Source: CAYJMQ01 sp964392415
GTDB lineage: Bacteria > Bdellovibrionota > JACOXK01 > 2-02-FULL-40-11
Assembly (NCBI GenBank): GCA_964392415.1
Contig: CAYMPL010000011.1
Location: 1 to 36,596, forward strand
Direction of reading: 5' to 3'
Length of the DNA stretch: 36,596 bases
The notes beneath the pieces are model-generated. The model did no database searches. It saw nothing but the letters and a program-made list of their open reading frames with translations, and had not been told where the DNA came from. The position numbers and the translations under genes were made by a program. Of this stretch, positions 7,723 through 16,344 are shown in pieces (the first letter of the stretch is position 1; each line of letters starts with the position of its first letter).

Positions 7723-8622
7723 TTAGAAGTAAAGCGTAAGAGAAGATCCGCTCCATTCGAGATTCAATCGATGCTGTGATTTCAACCGCTGCCGCTGTGA
7801 TTCTTTGATGTTTCGATTGAATTTATAGGCTCCGGAGACAGCGGAGAAAATATTTCCGCCATAAAAGCCTGTTCCAAAGAAGGCCAATATGCCGCCTGCG
7901 GCGTAGAGTTCAGCGTCGAAAGATGCATAAATCCCATAGATAAAAATGCCGTTGATAACGAGCGCCGAAAGGCCATCCCAAAACCGTCCCGTATACCACT
8001 GGCCGCTCCCAGGGAATATGGCAGACATGATCCCTGCCAGAAGCGGGGAACGACTCGGGTGATCCCCCCATCGATCGATCTCTTCAATCATTTTACCGGC
8101 ATGTTCTTTGGAAGCGATCGCCGTTACTTTTTTAAACGCCTCCCTCGATCTTTCGAGCTCTTCTTCAAGAAAGAAACTAAAGCCGCGTTGATAATGAGCC
8201 GCGTCAATGAGTCGACTTTTTGGATATTTTTCGAGGAATTCCTGCCATTGTGTTCGTGCTGTTGGATGGCGGTTTGCAAGAAAATGGGTCTGGCCGATTA
8301 AGAATTCCGCCTTTTCTGAAAAACGGGACTCTTTTTCAGAAAAGGCGGAAAAATATCTTAGCGCGGCATCCCATTTCTCTCCTTTAAGATAGGAAAATCC
8401 AATTAAGAATTTCGTTTCATCTGATTGGGAGTGTTTGGGGTATAAAAAAATAAATCGTTTATACTCTGTAATCGCCCGGTAATAATCTTCTTCACGGAAA
8501 AGAGAATCTGCAAATGATCGAATTTGGTTTGTTGATTGCGAGGGGGCATTCTGAGGAATGAGAAAGAGGAGAATAGCGATAAGCCTCCCTTTACCCATGG
8601 ATTTTAAAAAAGGCTCTGTCAT
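7723..8622 (-). CDS. TPR-repeat exported/membrane protein
   Basis: After a hydrophobic leader (about residues 9-28) come several TPR-like helical pairs typical of YbgF/BamD-type scaffolds: EEDYYRAITEYKRFIFLYPKH, then GEKWDAALRYFSAF and RHPTARTQWQEFLEKYPKS. The C-terminal third holds SPLLAGIMSAIFPGSGQWYTG, resembling DUF5683/TM2-type membrane segments, with two or three further hydrophobic stretches. I chose ATG 8622 (299 aa) because it overlaps the TGA of the YidD-like gene as ATGA. The open frame extends 12 nt further to a TTG. The function is probably envelope scaffolding; the exact role is unknown. Confidence 0.75.
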   Translation of the reverse strand: MTEPFLKSMGKGRLIAILLFLIPQNAPSQSTNQIRSFADSLFREEDYYRAITEYKRFIFLYPKHSQSDETKFLIGFSYLKGEKWDAALRYFSAFSEKESRFSEKAEFLIGQTHFLANRHPTARTQWQEFLEKYPKSRLIDAAHYQRGFSFFLEEELERSREAFKKVTAIASKEHAGKMIEEIDRWGDHPSRSPLLAGIMSAIFPGSGQWYTGRFWDGLSALVINGIFIYGIYASFDAELYAAGGILAFFGTGFYGGNIFSAVSGAYKFNRNIKESQRQRLKSQHRLNLEWSGSSLTLYF

Positions 8623-9032
8623 TTCGTGATCCAAAAATCGTTTTCATTGAGTGGATCAAAAAAACGCCGCCTCCCGAATTTTTCAATAAGCGGATAATGG
8701 CCTTCATTGTGTCCATGATCTCTTATCAGGCGGTCAGCCGCCATCCAGCTTCCGATGATCATGCCATGCCTCTGCATTGCCTGATAGCCGTAATCAGCGC
8801 AGGTCGGATACATGCCGCATCTGGCCCCATCGCCGGGGCTTACGATTTTTTGATAAAAATAATATCCGTGTTCAAAGCGGTTATCCCAGAAAGAGCTGCG
8901 CTGTTTCGATAGTATTTCTTGGAATATTTCTGGGTCTGTCTCTTGGATGACGGGCGATTTTTCAGAAACAGACCAGGGGTCTGAAAAGCCAGAAAATGGA
9001 ATCAGAAAAAAAATCAAAAATATTTTTTTCAT
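8619..9032 (-). CDS. Exported YidD-like protein
   Basis: The C-terminal 85 residues match the YidD (membrane protein insertion efficiency factor) pattern: YFYQKIVSPGDGARCGMYPTCADYGYQAMQRHG, where the YQ..SP, C..PTC..Y and RHG positions are all present. Unlike classical YidD, which is about 85 aa with an N-terminal amphipathic helix, this protein starts with a signal peptide (MKKIFLIFFLIPFSGFSDP) and a spacer. It therefore probably acts outside the cytoplasm. The longer frame from 9161 would overlap purL, so I chose ATG 9032 (137 aa), although it lacks a clear ribosome site. It is coupled by ATGA to the TPR gene. Confidence 0.75.
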   Translation of the reverse strand: MKKIFLIFFLIPFSGFSDPWSVSEKSPVIQETDPEIFQEILSKQRSSFWDNRFEHGYYFYQKIVSPGDGARCGMYPTCADYGYQAMQRHGMIIGSWMAADRLIRDHGHNEGHYPLIEKFGRRRFFDPLNENDFWITK

Positions 9033-9116
9033 ATTTATACGGGTATATATCGGATTTCCGCTCAGTGCCAGCAGTTTGCTTTTTCGCATAAGTTTCAGTA
9101 GAATCCGTGGCCATTC

Positions 9117-11399
9117 ATGAACAGTCAGGGGGAGAGTCAGGGGAATCAGGGAAAAAATCACAAAATCAGCTTGTCCCTCCTTGAATCCCTAAATCTCACG
9201 GAAGAAGAATATCAAAGTATTATCATGCATTTAGGGAGGGAGCCGAACCTCACAGAGCTTGCTGTTTTTTCTGTGATGTGGTCTGAGCATTGCAGCTATA
9301 AAAGTTCAAAGATTCACTTGAAAAAGCTTCCGACAAAAGGGGAGAGGGTGGTTCAAGGCCCGGGAGAGAATGCGGGGGTCATCGATATTGGCGATGATCA
9401 GGTGGTTGTGTTTAAAATGGAGAGCCATAATCACCCCTCTTTCATTGAACCCTATCAGGGGGCCGCGACAGGAGTCGGTGGAATTTTACGCGATGTCTTT
9501 ACCATGGGGGCGGAGCCAATTTTGCTTCTCAATTCGCTCCGATTTGGAGATCCGAAACATCCCAAAACAAAATTTCTCATTGAAGGGATTGTTTCGGGAA
9601 TTGGGGGATATGGGAATTGTTTTGGTTGCCCCACGGTAGGCGGGGAAGTCTATTTTCATGAGTCATATAACTTTAATCCTTTGGTGAATGCCTTTTGTCT
9701 GGGATTGGCAAAGAAAGATCAGATTTTCTTGGGACGGGCAGAGGGCGTTGGGAATTCTGTGATCTACGTCGGGGCAAAAACGGGGCGCGATGGGATTCAT
9801 GGCGCTACGATGGCTTCACGTGAATTTGATGATGAAACCGAAGCAAAGAAACCGACAGTTCAGGTCGGAGACCCCTTTGCTGAAAAATTATTGTTGGAGG
9901 CATGTCTCGAAGCGATGTCAAAAGGGACTGTCGTTGGCATTCAGGATATGGGGGCTGCCGGTTTAACGTCTTCTTCCGTGGAAATGGCTTCTCGTGCCGG
10001 GAGGGGAATGTTTATAGATCTTTCAAAGATTCCTGCGCGGGAAGAAAATATGAGGCCCGATGAATTTTTGCTTTCCGAATCACAGGAGCGGATGCTCCTG
10101 GTTATAAAACCAGGGGATGAAGCAGAAGTAAAAAGGATATTTGAGAAGTGGGATTTGGATGCCTCTGTGATAGGCCGTGTGACAGATGATGGCCGCTTTC
10201 GCGCGGAGTTCCGCGGGGAAGAGGTGGTCAATATTCCTGTAAAGGCGCTTACAGAGGCTGCACCAGTTTATGAGAGGATTTGTTCTGAGCCGCAGCAAGG
10301 AAGTGTGGGAAAATATTTCCCGGAGCGCGAAGTTATAAGTGGGGGGCGATATTTCCCGGAGCGCGCGGAAGCCCACCTGCCAGCGCGCGAAGGGAAGATA
10401 TCTCCCCACACAGACAACGACTGTGAGTGGGAAAGAATTTTTGAGACACTCGTGACCTCTCCCAATCTGTGTTCAAGGCGATGGATCTATCGACAATACG
10501 ATCAGCAGGTGAAGACAAATACGGTGATTTCTTCTGGCGGCGATGCTGCCGTGATTCGGATTAAAGGTACAGATAAGGGGATTGCCGCAACAACCGATTG
10601 CAACAGCCGCATCTGTGAGATCGATCCTTATCAGGGGGGGATGATGGCGGTAGCAGAAGCGGCAAGGAATTTGGTTTGTGTCGGCGCCCAACCGATCGGT
10701 GTTTCAGATTGTCTCAATTTTGGAAGTCCGGAAAATCCCGAGATCATGTGGCAATTTAAAAGAAGCATAGAGGGGATTTCTGATGCGTGTCGATATTTTA
10801 ATATCCCTGTCGTCAGCGGCAATGTCAGTTTTTATAATGAGACGAATGGTCGTGCTATCGCGCCAACCCCAACGATTGCGATGGTGGGGCTCATCACCCA
10901 GGTCAAAAATATAATGACACATTACTTTAAAAAAATTGGACATCTTATTGTTTTAATTGGAGAAGATATTAATTCATCTGAAGCAAAGATCGATTTGGAT
11001 CTTGAGAAGCGCGTTCATGAAGCGGTTTTGGATCTCATTTCCAAGGGGATCGTTCAGTCGGCCCACGATTGTTCAGAGGGGGGACTTGCGATGACCCTTT
11101 TAGAAAGCGCTTTCGAAAGAGAGATGGGTGTCAATATCGATGTCAAAACAGAGCCGCAGCTCGCAGAGAGGCGTCTCGATCATCTGTTGTTTGGAGAGGC
11201 CCCATCGAGAGTTGTTGTCAGTATGGATAAAGGAAATTTCCATAAGTTTTCAGAAATTTGCAAGAAATACGGGGCCCCGTATCTTCAAATCGGAGAAACC
11301 ATTAAAGATCGTTTTGTGTATCGGCCTCATTTTAATCTTGGCGTAAAACTTCTGAAAACCCTTTGGGGGAATGCATTTGAAAAAATCGTATCTCATTGA
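9117..11399 (+). CDS. purL: FGAM synthase catalytic subunit (small PurL)
   Basis: ATP-dependent amidation of FGAR using ammonia from PurQ. Family blocks are intact: FSVMWSEHCSYKSSK, ESHNHPS, GAATGVGGILRDVFTMGA, GNCFGCPTVGGE, QDMGAAGLTSSS, TTDCNSRICEIDPYQGG and VVSGNVSFYNET. This is the small form (760 aa; Bacillus-type PurL is about 740). The extra length is explained by an insertion at residues about 397-431, between the two halves, where a DNA palindrome is translated as two KYFPER/RYFPER repeats. The start ATG 9117 has no strong ribosome site. The 3' end overlaps purF by 29 nt. Confidence 0.96.
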   Translation: MNSQGESQGNQGKNHKISLSLLESLNLTEEEYQSIIMHLGREPNLTELAVFSVMWSEHCSYKSSKIHLKKLPTKGERVVQGPGENAGVIDIGDDQVVVFKMESHNHPSFIEPYQGAATGVGGILRDVFTMGAEPILLLNSLRFGDPKHPKTKFLIEGIVSGIGGYGNCFGCPTVGGEVYFHESYNFNPLVNAFCLGLAKKDQIFLGRAEGVGNSVIYVGAKTGRDGIHGATMASREFDDETEAKKPTVQVGDPFAEKLLLEACLEAMSKGTVVGIQDMGAAGLTSSSVEMASRAGRGMFIDLSKIPAREENMRPDEFLLSESQERMLLVIKPGDEAEVKRIFEKWDLDASVIGRVTDDGRFRAEFRGEEVVNIPVKALTEAAPVYERICSEPQQGSVGKYFPEREVISGGRYFPERAEAHLPAREGKISPHTDNDCEWERIFETLVTSPNLCSRRWIYRQYDQQVKTNTVISSGGDAAVIRIKGTDKGIAATTDCNSRICEIDPYQGGMMAVAEAARNLVCVGAQPIGVSDCLNFGSPENPEIMWQFKRSIEGISDACRYFNIPVVSGNVSFYNETNGRAIAPTPTIAMVGLITQVKNIMTHYFKKIGHLIVLIGEDINSSEAKIDLDLEKRVHEAVLDLISKGIVQSAHDCSEGGLAMTLLESAFEREMGVNIDVKTEPQLAERRLDHLLFGEAPSRVVVSMDKGNFHKFSEICKKYGAPYLQIGETIKDRFVYRPHFNLGVKLLKTLWGNAFEKIVSH
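10305..10409. repeat. Palindromic element inside purL
   Basis: 10339-10409 is an imperfect 71-nt inverted repeat: GTGGGG...GATATTTCCC...GCGCGC on the left against GCGCGC...GGGAAGATATC...CCCCAC on the right. Its left arm is partly duplicated just upstream (10305-10329). ATATTTCCCGGAGCGCG occurs exactly twice, at 10313-10329 and 10349-10365, 36 bp (12 codons) apart. The element stays in frame and falls in the flexible linker between the PurL halves. Confidence 0.8.
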
Positions 11400-12753
11400 A
11401 AAATCGCTCAAAGAAGAGTGCGGCGTTTTTGGAATTTACAATCATTCCGAGGCGGCCAATATGACTTATCTGGGACTCTATGCGCTTCAACATCGGGGGC
11501 AGGAGGGGGCCGGCATTGTCTGTTCGGATGGCAAAGCGCTCAAACAGGAGCGTGGGGTCGGACTTGTCAACGATGTTTTTTATATGGAAAATCTTTCTCA
11601 GTTGAAAGGTCGGCACGCGATCGGTCATGTTCGTTATGCAACGCAGGGTGAAAAACTTCTTAAAAATGTTCAACCTTTTTTGGTGAATACCATCACGGGG
11701 TGGCTTTCGATCGCGCACAATGGAAATTTAACCAACGCGATTGTTCTTCGAAGGAACTTAGAGCAGACAGGCTCTATTTTTCAGACGACCAGCGATACCG
11801 AAATTATTTTGCATCTCATCGCGAGATCCCAGAAGAAGCGGCTGTTCGATCGTATTATCGATGCGCTTCATCAGGTGAAGGGGGCATTTTCCCTGCTTTT
11901 TTTGTCTGAGAAGCAGCTGATCGCCGTGCGAGACAGCTACGGTTTTCGTCCGCTGATTTTGGGAAAGCTCGACGATTCCTTTGTGATCGCTTCTGAAACC
12001 TCGGCGTTCGATCTGATCGGCGCCCGACTTCTTCGGGAAATTGAACCGGGCGAAATGGTTGTGATCGATGATCGGGGGATCGAAAGTTTTAAACCCTTTC
12101 CAAAGACGGATGTCAAACAATGTATTTTTGAGCACATTTATTTTGCGCGGCCAGACAGCATTGTTTTTGGAGCCAATGTTTATCAGCGAAGAACCGAACT
12201 GGGGAGGCAGTTAGCCAGGGAACATCCGGCAGTGGCCGATATCGTGGTTCCTGTCCCCGATTCCGGTGTCCCTGCCGCCATCGGTTACGCGGAAGAATCA
12301 AAAATCCGGTTTGAAATGGGGATCATCCGGAATCATTATATTGGACGGACCTTTATTGAACCTGAACAGTCTATTCGTAATTTTGGCGTTAAAATTAAAC
12401 TTAATCCCATTCGGCATGTGTTGGATGGAAAATCGATTGTTATCATCGACGACTCGATTGTGCGCGGGACGACATCGAAAAAGATTATTCAGATTTTACG
12501 GGCGCAGGGGGCAAAAGAAATTCATATGCGTGTTTCTTCACCACCGACTTTAGGACCCTGTTTTTACGGTATTGACACGCCAAGCGTTCTCGAGTTAATT
12601 GCATCTTCAAATACAGTGGAGGAAATTCGGAAATATATTGGAGCAGATAGTCTTGGATATTTATCGCTCGATGGATTGTTTGGAGTGATGGGAAAAGAAT
12701 CATTCTGCGCAGCCTGTTTTGATGGGAAATATCCATTGCTTCCAGAAGATTGA
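11371..12753 (+). CDS. purF: Amidophosphoribosyltransferase
   Basis: First committed step of purine synthesis: PRPP plus glutamine to phosphoribosylamine. Cys17 (EECGVFGIYNH) is the Ntn-type glutaminase nucleophile after a 16-residue propeptide, so this is the self-processing form. The PRPP loop is VIIDDSIVRGTTSKK. Cys251, Cys397, Cys446 and Cys449 (FCAACF) reproduce the four [4Fe-4S] ligands of Bacillus-type PurF, indicating an oxygen-sensitive cluster. It overlaps purL by 29 nt. A TTG two codons downstream of ATG 11371 is better spaced from GGGGGA and could be the real start. hemD follows after 10 bp. Confidence 0.97.
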   Translation: MHLKKSYLIEKSLKEECGVFGIYNHSEAANMTYLGLYALQHRGQEGAGIVCSDGKALKQERGVGLVNDVFYMENLSQLKGRHAIGHVRYATQGEKLLKNVQPFLVNTITGWLSIAHNGNLTNAIVLRRNLEQTGSIFQTTSDTEIILHLIARSQKKRLFDRIIDALHQVKGAFSLLFLSEKQLIAVRDSYGFRPLILGKLDDSFVIASETSAFDLIGARLLREIEPGEMVVIDDRGIESFKPFPKTDVKQCIFEHIYFARPDSIVFGANVYQRRTELGRQLAREHPAVADIVVPVPDSGVPAAIGYAEESKIRFEMGIIRNHYIGRTFIEPEQSIRNFGVKIKLNPIRHVLDGKSIVIIDDSIVRGTTSKKIIQILRAQGAKEIHMRVSSPPTLGPCFYGIDTPSVLELIASSNTVEEIRKYIGADSLGYLSLDGLFGVMGKESFCAACFDGKYPLLPED

Positions 12754-12763
12754 TTGACTTTAT

Positions 12764-13573
12764 ATGTCCCCCAAGTCGTCTAAAACAAATCAGCGGCTGC
12801 CACTCAAAGGCCGGACGATTCTTGTTACGCAGGCGCGGGAGCAGGCAAAGCGGTTTACAAACTTATTAAAACAAAAAGGGGCGCGGGTGCTTGCCTGTCC
12901 GACGGTCGATACGATTCCCTGTGCAACACCGAAAACCCTTCAATGTTTAAAACAGCTTGAGACGTATGAGTGGCTCGTCTTTGTGAGCCCGAACGCTGTT
13001 ATCTTCTTTTTTCAGCTCCTTTCAAAACATGGAATTTCAAAAGCCCAGCTCAGAAGATTGAGAATTGTGGCGCTTGGAAAAACAACGCGTGAAGTATTGA
13101 AACAGAATAAATTACGTGTTCATCTCGTCCCTCCGGGTCATCCGGATTCGGGGGCCGAGACACATCTCGTGGCTCTATTTAAGGGTAAAATCGATGGGAA
13201 AAAAATCCTGGTTCTAAAGTCTCTCGATGCCAAACCTCCCCTTTTAGACATTCTCCGATCAAAGGGAGCGCTGGTTGATGCGCTTCCTCTCTATAAATCT
13301 ATTTTACCGGCTGAAAACTCCAAAATATTATTGAAATATCTTTCTGAAGAGAGGATCGATGCAGTGACATTTACAAGTCCTTCAACGGTTCACAATTTTA
13401 TAAAAATGTTAAACGCCGATCATCATTTGATGAAGCATCTTGAAATGTTGACCATTGCAACGCTGGGGGATGTGACAGCGAGGGCGGTTGAAGAGAGGGG
13501 GCTGCAGGTTCGCGTAAAGCCTTCAGAGTTTACAATTCCTGCCTTTGTGAATACACTGAGCCGTGAACTCTAG
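12764..13573 (+). CDS. hemD: Uroporphyrinogen-III synthase
   Basis: Closes and inverts ring D of hydroxymethylbilane to give uroporphyrinogen III for heme and corrinoid synthesis. Weakly conserved family, but the landmarks fit: LKGRTILVTQAREQA at the N terminus, ACPTVDTIPC, WLVFVSPNAV, VALGKTTREVL, then the second lobe with DAVTFTSPSTVHNFIKML, TLGDVTARAVEERG and a terminal PSEFTIPAFV. At 269 aa it has normal length. It is unlinked to hemC or other heme genes here and sits between purF and polA, apparently as part of the purL-purF transcript. No clear ribosome site. The stop is TAG. Confidence 0.85.
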   Translation: MSPKSSKTNQRLPLKGRTILVTQAREQAKRFTNLLKQKGARVLACPTVDTIPCATPKTLQCLKQLETYEWLVFVSPNAVIFFFQLLSKHGISKAQLRRLRIVALGKTTREVLKQNKLRVHLVPPGHPDSGAETHLVALFKGKIDGKKILVLKSLDAKPPLLDILRSKGALVDALPLYKSILPAENSKILLKYLSEERIDAVTFTSPSTVHNFIKMLNADHHLMKHLEMLTIATLGDVTARAVEERGLQVRVKPSEFTIPAFVNTLSREL

Positions 13574-13579
13574 CAAAGT

Positions 13580-13653
13580 GTCATCCCGAGCCCGTAGGGC
13601 GAGGGATCTCGTTATAATTGACGAGATCCTTTGGGCTTTGCCCTCAGGATGAC
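13580..13653. repeat. Intergenic palindromic repeat (REP-like)
   Basis: Two 33-nt arms (13580-13612 and 13621-13653) form a long imperfect inverted repeat around an 8-nt loop. The outer ends are GTCATCC/GGATGAC and the inner ends GGATCTCGT/ACGAGATCC. It fills the gap between hemD and polA. There is no T-tract, so I read it as a dispersed palindrome, perhaps with an effect on mRNA stability, and not as a terminator. It is related to the elements at 25645-25693 and in purC/purS. Confidence 0.8.
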
Positions 13654-13668
13654 GCTTATTAGTATTAG

Positions 13669-16341
13669 ATGGCAAAAAAACTCTACTTAATTGACGGCAA
13701 TTCTTATTTTTATCGCGCTTTCTATGCGATTCGTCCCTTAACCACCTCCAAAGGGCTTCATGTCAACGCCGTTTATGGCTTTGCGACGATGATTCTTAAG
13801 GTGCTCAAAGAACATAAACCCGATTATCTTTCAATTATCTTTGATTCGAAAGAAGAGACGTTCCGAAAAAAAATGTATCCTGAATATAAAGCGAATCGCG
13901 CCGAGATGCCGCATGATTTGATTGAACAGATTCCGTATATTCAAGCGGTGGTGGATGCCTTTAACATCCATTCTCTTTCGGCCGCCGGATATGAGGCGGA
14001 TGATATTATTGGAACCTTTTGTCACCGGACGAAAGATGAAGATCTTGAGATTATGATTGTTTCTTCAGACAAAGATCTCATGCAGCTTGTGTCTGATCGG
14101 GTTTCCATGTTGGATACCATGCGGGATAAAAAAATTGGAAAGGCTGAAGTCAAAGAAAAATTTGGGGTTCAGCCTCCACAGGTTGTTGATGTTCTTTCGC
14201 TGTGTGGCGATCATTCTGACAATATACCGGGAGTGTTGGGAATTGGTCCAAAAACAGCATCGACGTTAATTTTAAAATTTGGTTCGCTCGATCGTTTGCT
14301 GAAAGAAACAGATAAGCTTTCAGGAAAAACAAGAGAGCTGCTTGAAAAGTTCAAAGATGAGGCTCTGCTCAGCAGAGAACTGGTAAAGCTGAATTGCGAT
14401 GTTCCCATTGATTTTCATTTGAAAGACGCGGCGGTAAAGCCGCCGCATCCGGAAAAAGTGACAGAACTCTTTGAGGCTCTTGAGTTTAAAAGGCTTCTTC
14501 TCCAGCTCGGGCTCAAAACAGACGTAAAAAAAAAGTCTAAAATCAGCTATCAGATCATTTTCGAAGAAAATGATCTGATAAAACTTGTTTCAAAATTATC
14601 CAAAGTGCCCCACTTTGTCTTTGATCTGGAAACTACTTCGTTAAATACCCGGAAAGCAAAAATAGTCGGGATATCGTTCGCTTATCCTGTTTCAGAAACA
14701 GAACATGAGGCTTGTTATCTGCCGCTGCTTCATCGGGAGGGAAAACAACTTGACTCTCAGGATACGCTGAAAAAACTGAAACCCCTTCTGGAATCTCCGT
14801 CATCAAAAAAATGGGGACAAAATATTAAATTTGATGCGCTGATTTTAAAATATCATGGGATCTCTGTTGAAAATATTTCGGATGATTCTATGATTGCCTC
14901 ATACATACTGGATCCCGCCGGCCCTCATAATATGGATGCCCTTTCACTGAAATATCTGGATCATGAAACGATTCATTATGATGATGTCACAAAAGTCGGA
15001 AAGAAAAGGATTGGCTTTGATGAGGTTCCAATTGAGCAGGCGGCGGAATACTCTGGTGAGGATGCCGATGTTACCTATCGTCTTGTGCAAATGCTTCGAC
15101 ATAAACTAGAGGTTGAAAAAAAGATTTCGCTTTATGAAGAGATTGAGATTCCGCTCACAAATGTTTTAATTCAAATGGAGGCGGAGGGGGTAAAGGTCGA
15201 TGTCCCATTTCTAAAGAAAAAATCAAAGGAATTCGAAGAAGGACTGAGAGAACTTGAAAAAGAAATTCATCACGAGGCAGGGACGGAATTTAATATTCAG
15301 TCGACAAAACAGCTCTCAGAGGTCCTTTTTCAGAAATTGGGGCTTGCAGTAAAAAGGAGAACGAAAACCGGTTTTTCAACGGATGTTCATGTTCTGGAAG
15401 CGCTCTCTCACGAGCATTCGCTTCCTGCAAAGATTCTTTCCTATCGGGAACTTGCAAAATTAAAATCTACTTATGTCGATGCCTTGATTGAGCTTGCGGA
15501 TCCCAAAACCTCGCGTGTGCATACTTCTTATAATCAAACCGTTGCAGAGACAGGGAGGCTCTCTTCCAGTAATCCAAATTTGCAGAATATTCCCATTCGG
15601 ACTGATTTGGGACAGGAGATCCGGCATGCGTTTATCGCCGAGGAGGGATATCAGCTTCTCAGCGCTGATTATTCCCAGGTAGAGCTGAGACTCCTTGCGC
15701 ACTTAAGTGGTGATCCTGTATTAACGGAGGCTTTTCGCGTCGATCAGGATGTTCATACACAAACGGCTGTTGAGATCTTTGGGGTCTCTCCAAATCTGGT
15801 ATATTCCGAAATGAGACGTATGGCCAAGGCGATTAATTTTGGTCTTATTTATGGACTCTCGGCTTTTGGGCTTTCAAAACAGCTCAACATTTCTGTTCAA
15901 AAAGCGGATAAATATATCGTTAGATATTTTGAGCGCTACCGAAAGGTGAGGGAATATATTGATCGGACTATCGAGAGCGCAAAAGAGAAAGGGACTGTGG
16001 AGACGATTATGGGGCGTCGGCGCTATCTCCCGGACATGCACTCCGCAAATCCTCGCCTGAGGCAACTCTCCGAACGGATGGCAATTAATTCCCCGATTCA
16101 GGGATCCGCTGCCGACCTTATCAAAATAGCAATGATACATATTGCCAAAGAATTTTTAGGCAACCGCTTGAGATCCCGGATGATTCTTCAGGTTCATGAT
16201 GAGCTGGTATTTGAAGTTCATGAGAATGAGCTTGGGGAAGTCATGAAAATCGTCAAATCTCACATGGAAGGGGCAATTCAGCTTTCTGTACCGGTTAAAG
16301 TTGGGCTCAAGACCGGCAAAAATTGGGCGGAGGCGCATTAA
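13669..16341 (+). CDS. polA: DNA polymerase I
   Basis: Full-length three-domain enzyme (890 aa) for repair and Okazaki fragment maturation. The 5' nuclease domain (about 1-290) starts LYLIDGNSYFYRAFYAI and contains YEADDIIGT, SSDKDLMQL and the helix-hairpin-helix GVLGIGPKTA. The 3'-5' exonuclease domain (about 300-490) keeps its acidic residues: FDLETTS, NIKFDALILKYH and YSGEDADVTYRL, so proofreading is likely active. The polymerase domain has motif A with Asp667 (SADYSQVELRLLAHLSGD), motif B (RRMAKAINFGLIYG) and motif C with His843-Asp844 (QVHDELVFEV). It is convergent with the ChaN-like gene, with a 3-bp gap. Confidence 0.98.
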   Translation: MAKKLYLIDGNSYFYRAFYAIRPLTTSKGLHVNAVYGFATMILKVLKEHKPDYLSIIFDSKEETFRKKMYPEYKANRAEMPHDLIEQIPYIQAVVDAFNIHSLSAAGYEADDIIGTFCHRTKDEDLEIMIVSSDKDLMQLVSDRVSMLDTMRDKKIGKAEVKEKFGVQPPQVVDVLSLCGDHSDNIPGVLGIGPKTASTLILKFGSLDRLLKETDKLSGKTRELLEKFKDEALLSRELVKLNCDVPIDFHLKDAAVKPPHPEKVTELFEALEFKRLLLQLGLKTDVKKKSKISYQIIFEENDLIKLVSKLSKVPHFVFDLETTSLNTRKAKIVGISFAYPVSETEHEACYLPLLHREGKQLDSQDTLKKLKPLLESPSSKKWGQNIKFDALILKYHGISVENISDDSMIASYILDPAGPHNMDALSLKYLDHETIHYDDVTKVGKKRIGFDEVPIEQAAEYSGEDADVTYRLVQMLRHKLEVEKKISLYEEIEIPLTNVLIQMEAEGVKVDVPFLKKKSKEFEEGLRELEKEIHHEAGTEFNIQSTKQLSEVLFQKLGLAVKRRTKTGFSTDVHVLEALSHEHSLPAKILSYRELAKLKSTYVDALIELADPKTSRVHTSYNQTVAETGRLSSSNPNLQNIPIRTDLGQEIRHAFIAEEGYQLLSADYSQVELRLLAHLSGDPVLTEAFRVDQDVHTQTAVEIFGVSPNLVYSEMRRMAKAINFGLIYGLSAFGLSKQLNISVQKADKYIVRYFERYRKVREYIDRTIESAKEKGTVETIMGRRRYLPDMHSANPRLRQLSERMAINSPIQGSAADLIKIAMIHIAKEFLGNRLRSRMILQVHDELVFEVHENELGEVMKIVKSHMEGAIQLSVPVKVGLKTGKNWAEAH

Positions 16342-16344
16342 GGA

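Noticed and set aside
9033..9161. Longer N terminus for the YidD-like gene
   Set aside because: It would overlap the purL start on the other strand and place 43 residues ahead of a clear signal peptide that begins at 9032.
13580..13653. Hairpin between hemD and polA as a terminator
   Set aside because: The stem is long but imperfect and has no following T-tract; the ends match a dispersed repeat found elsewhere in the window.
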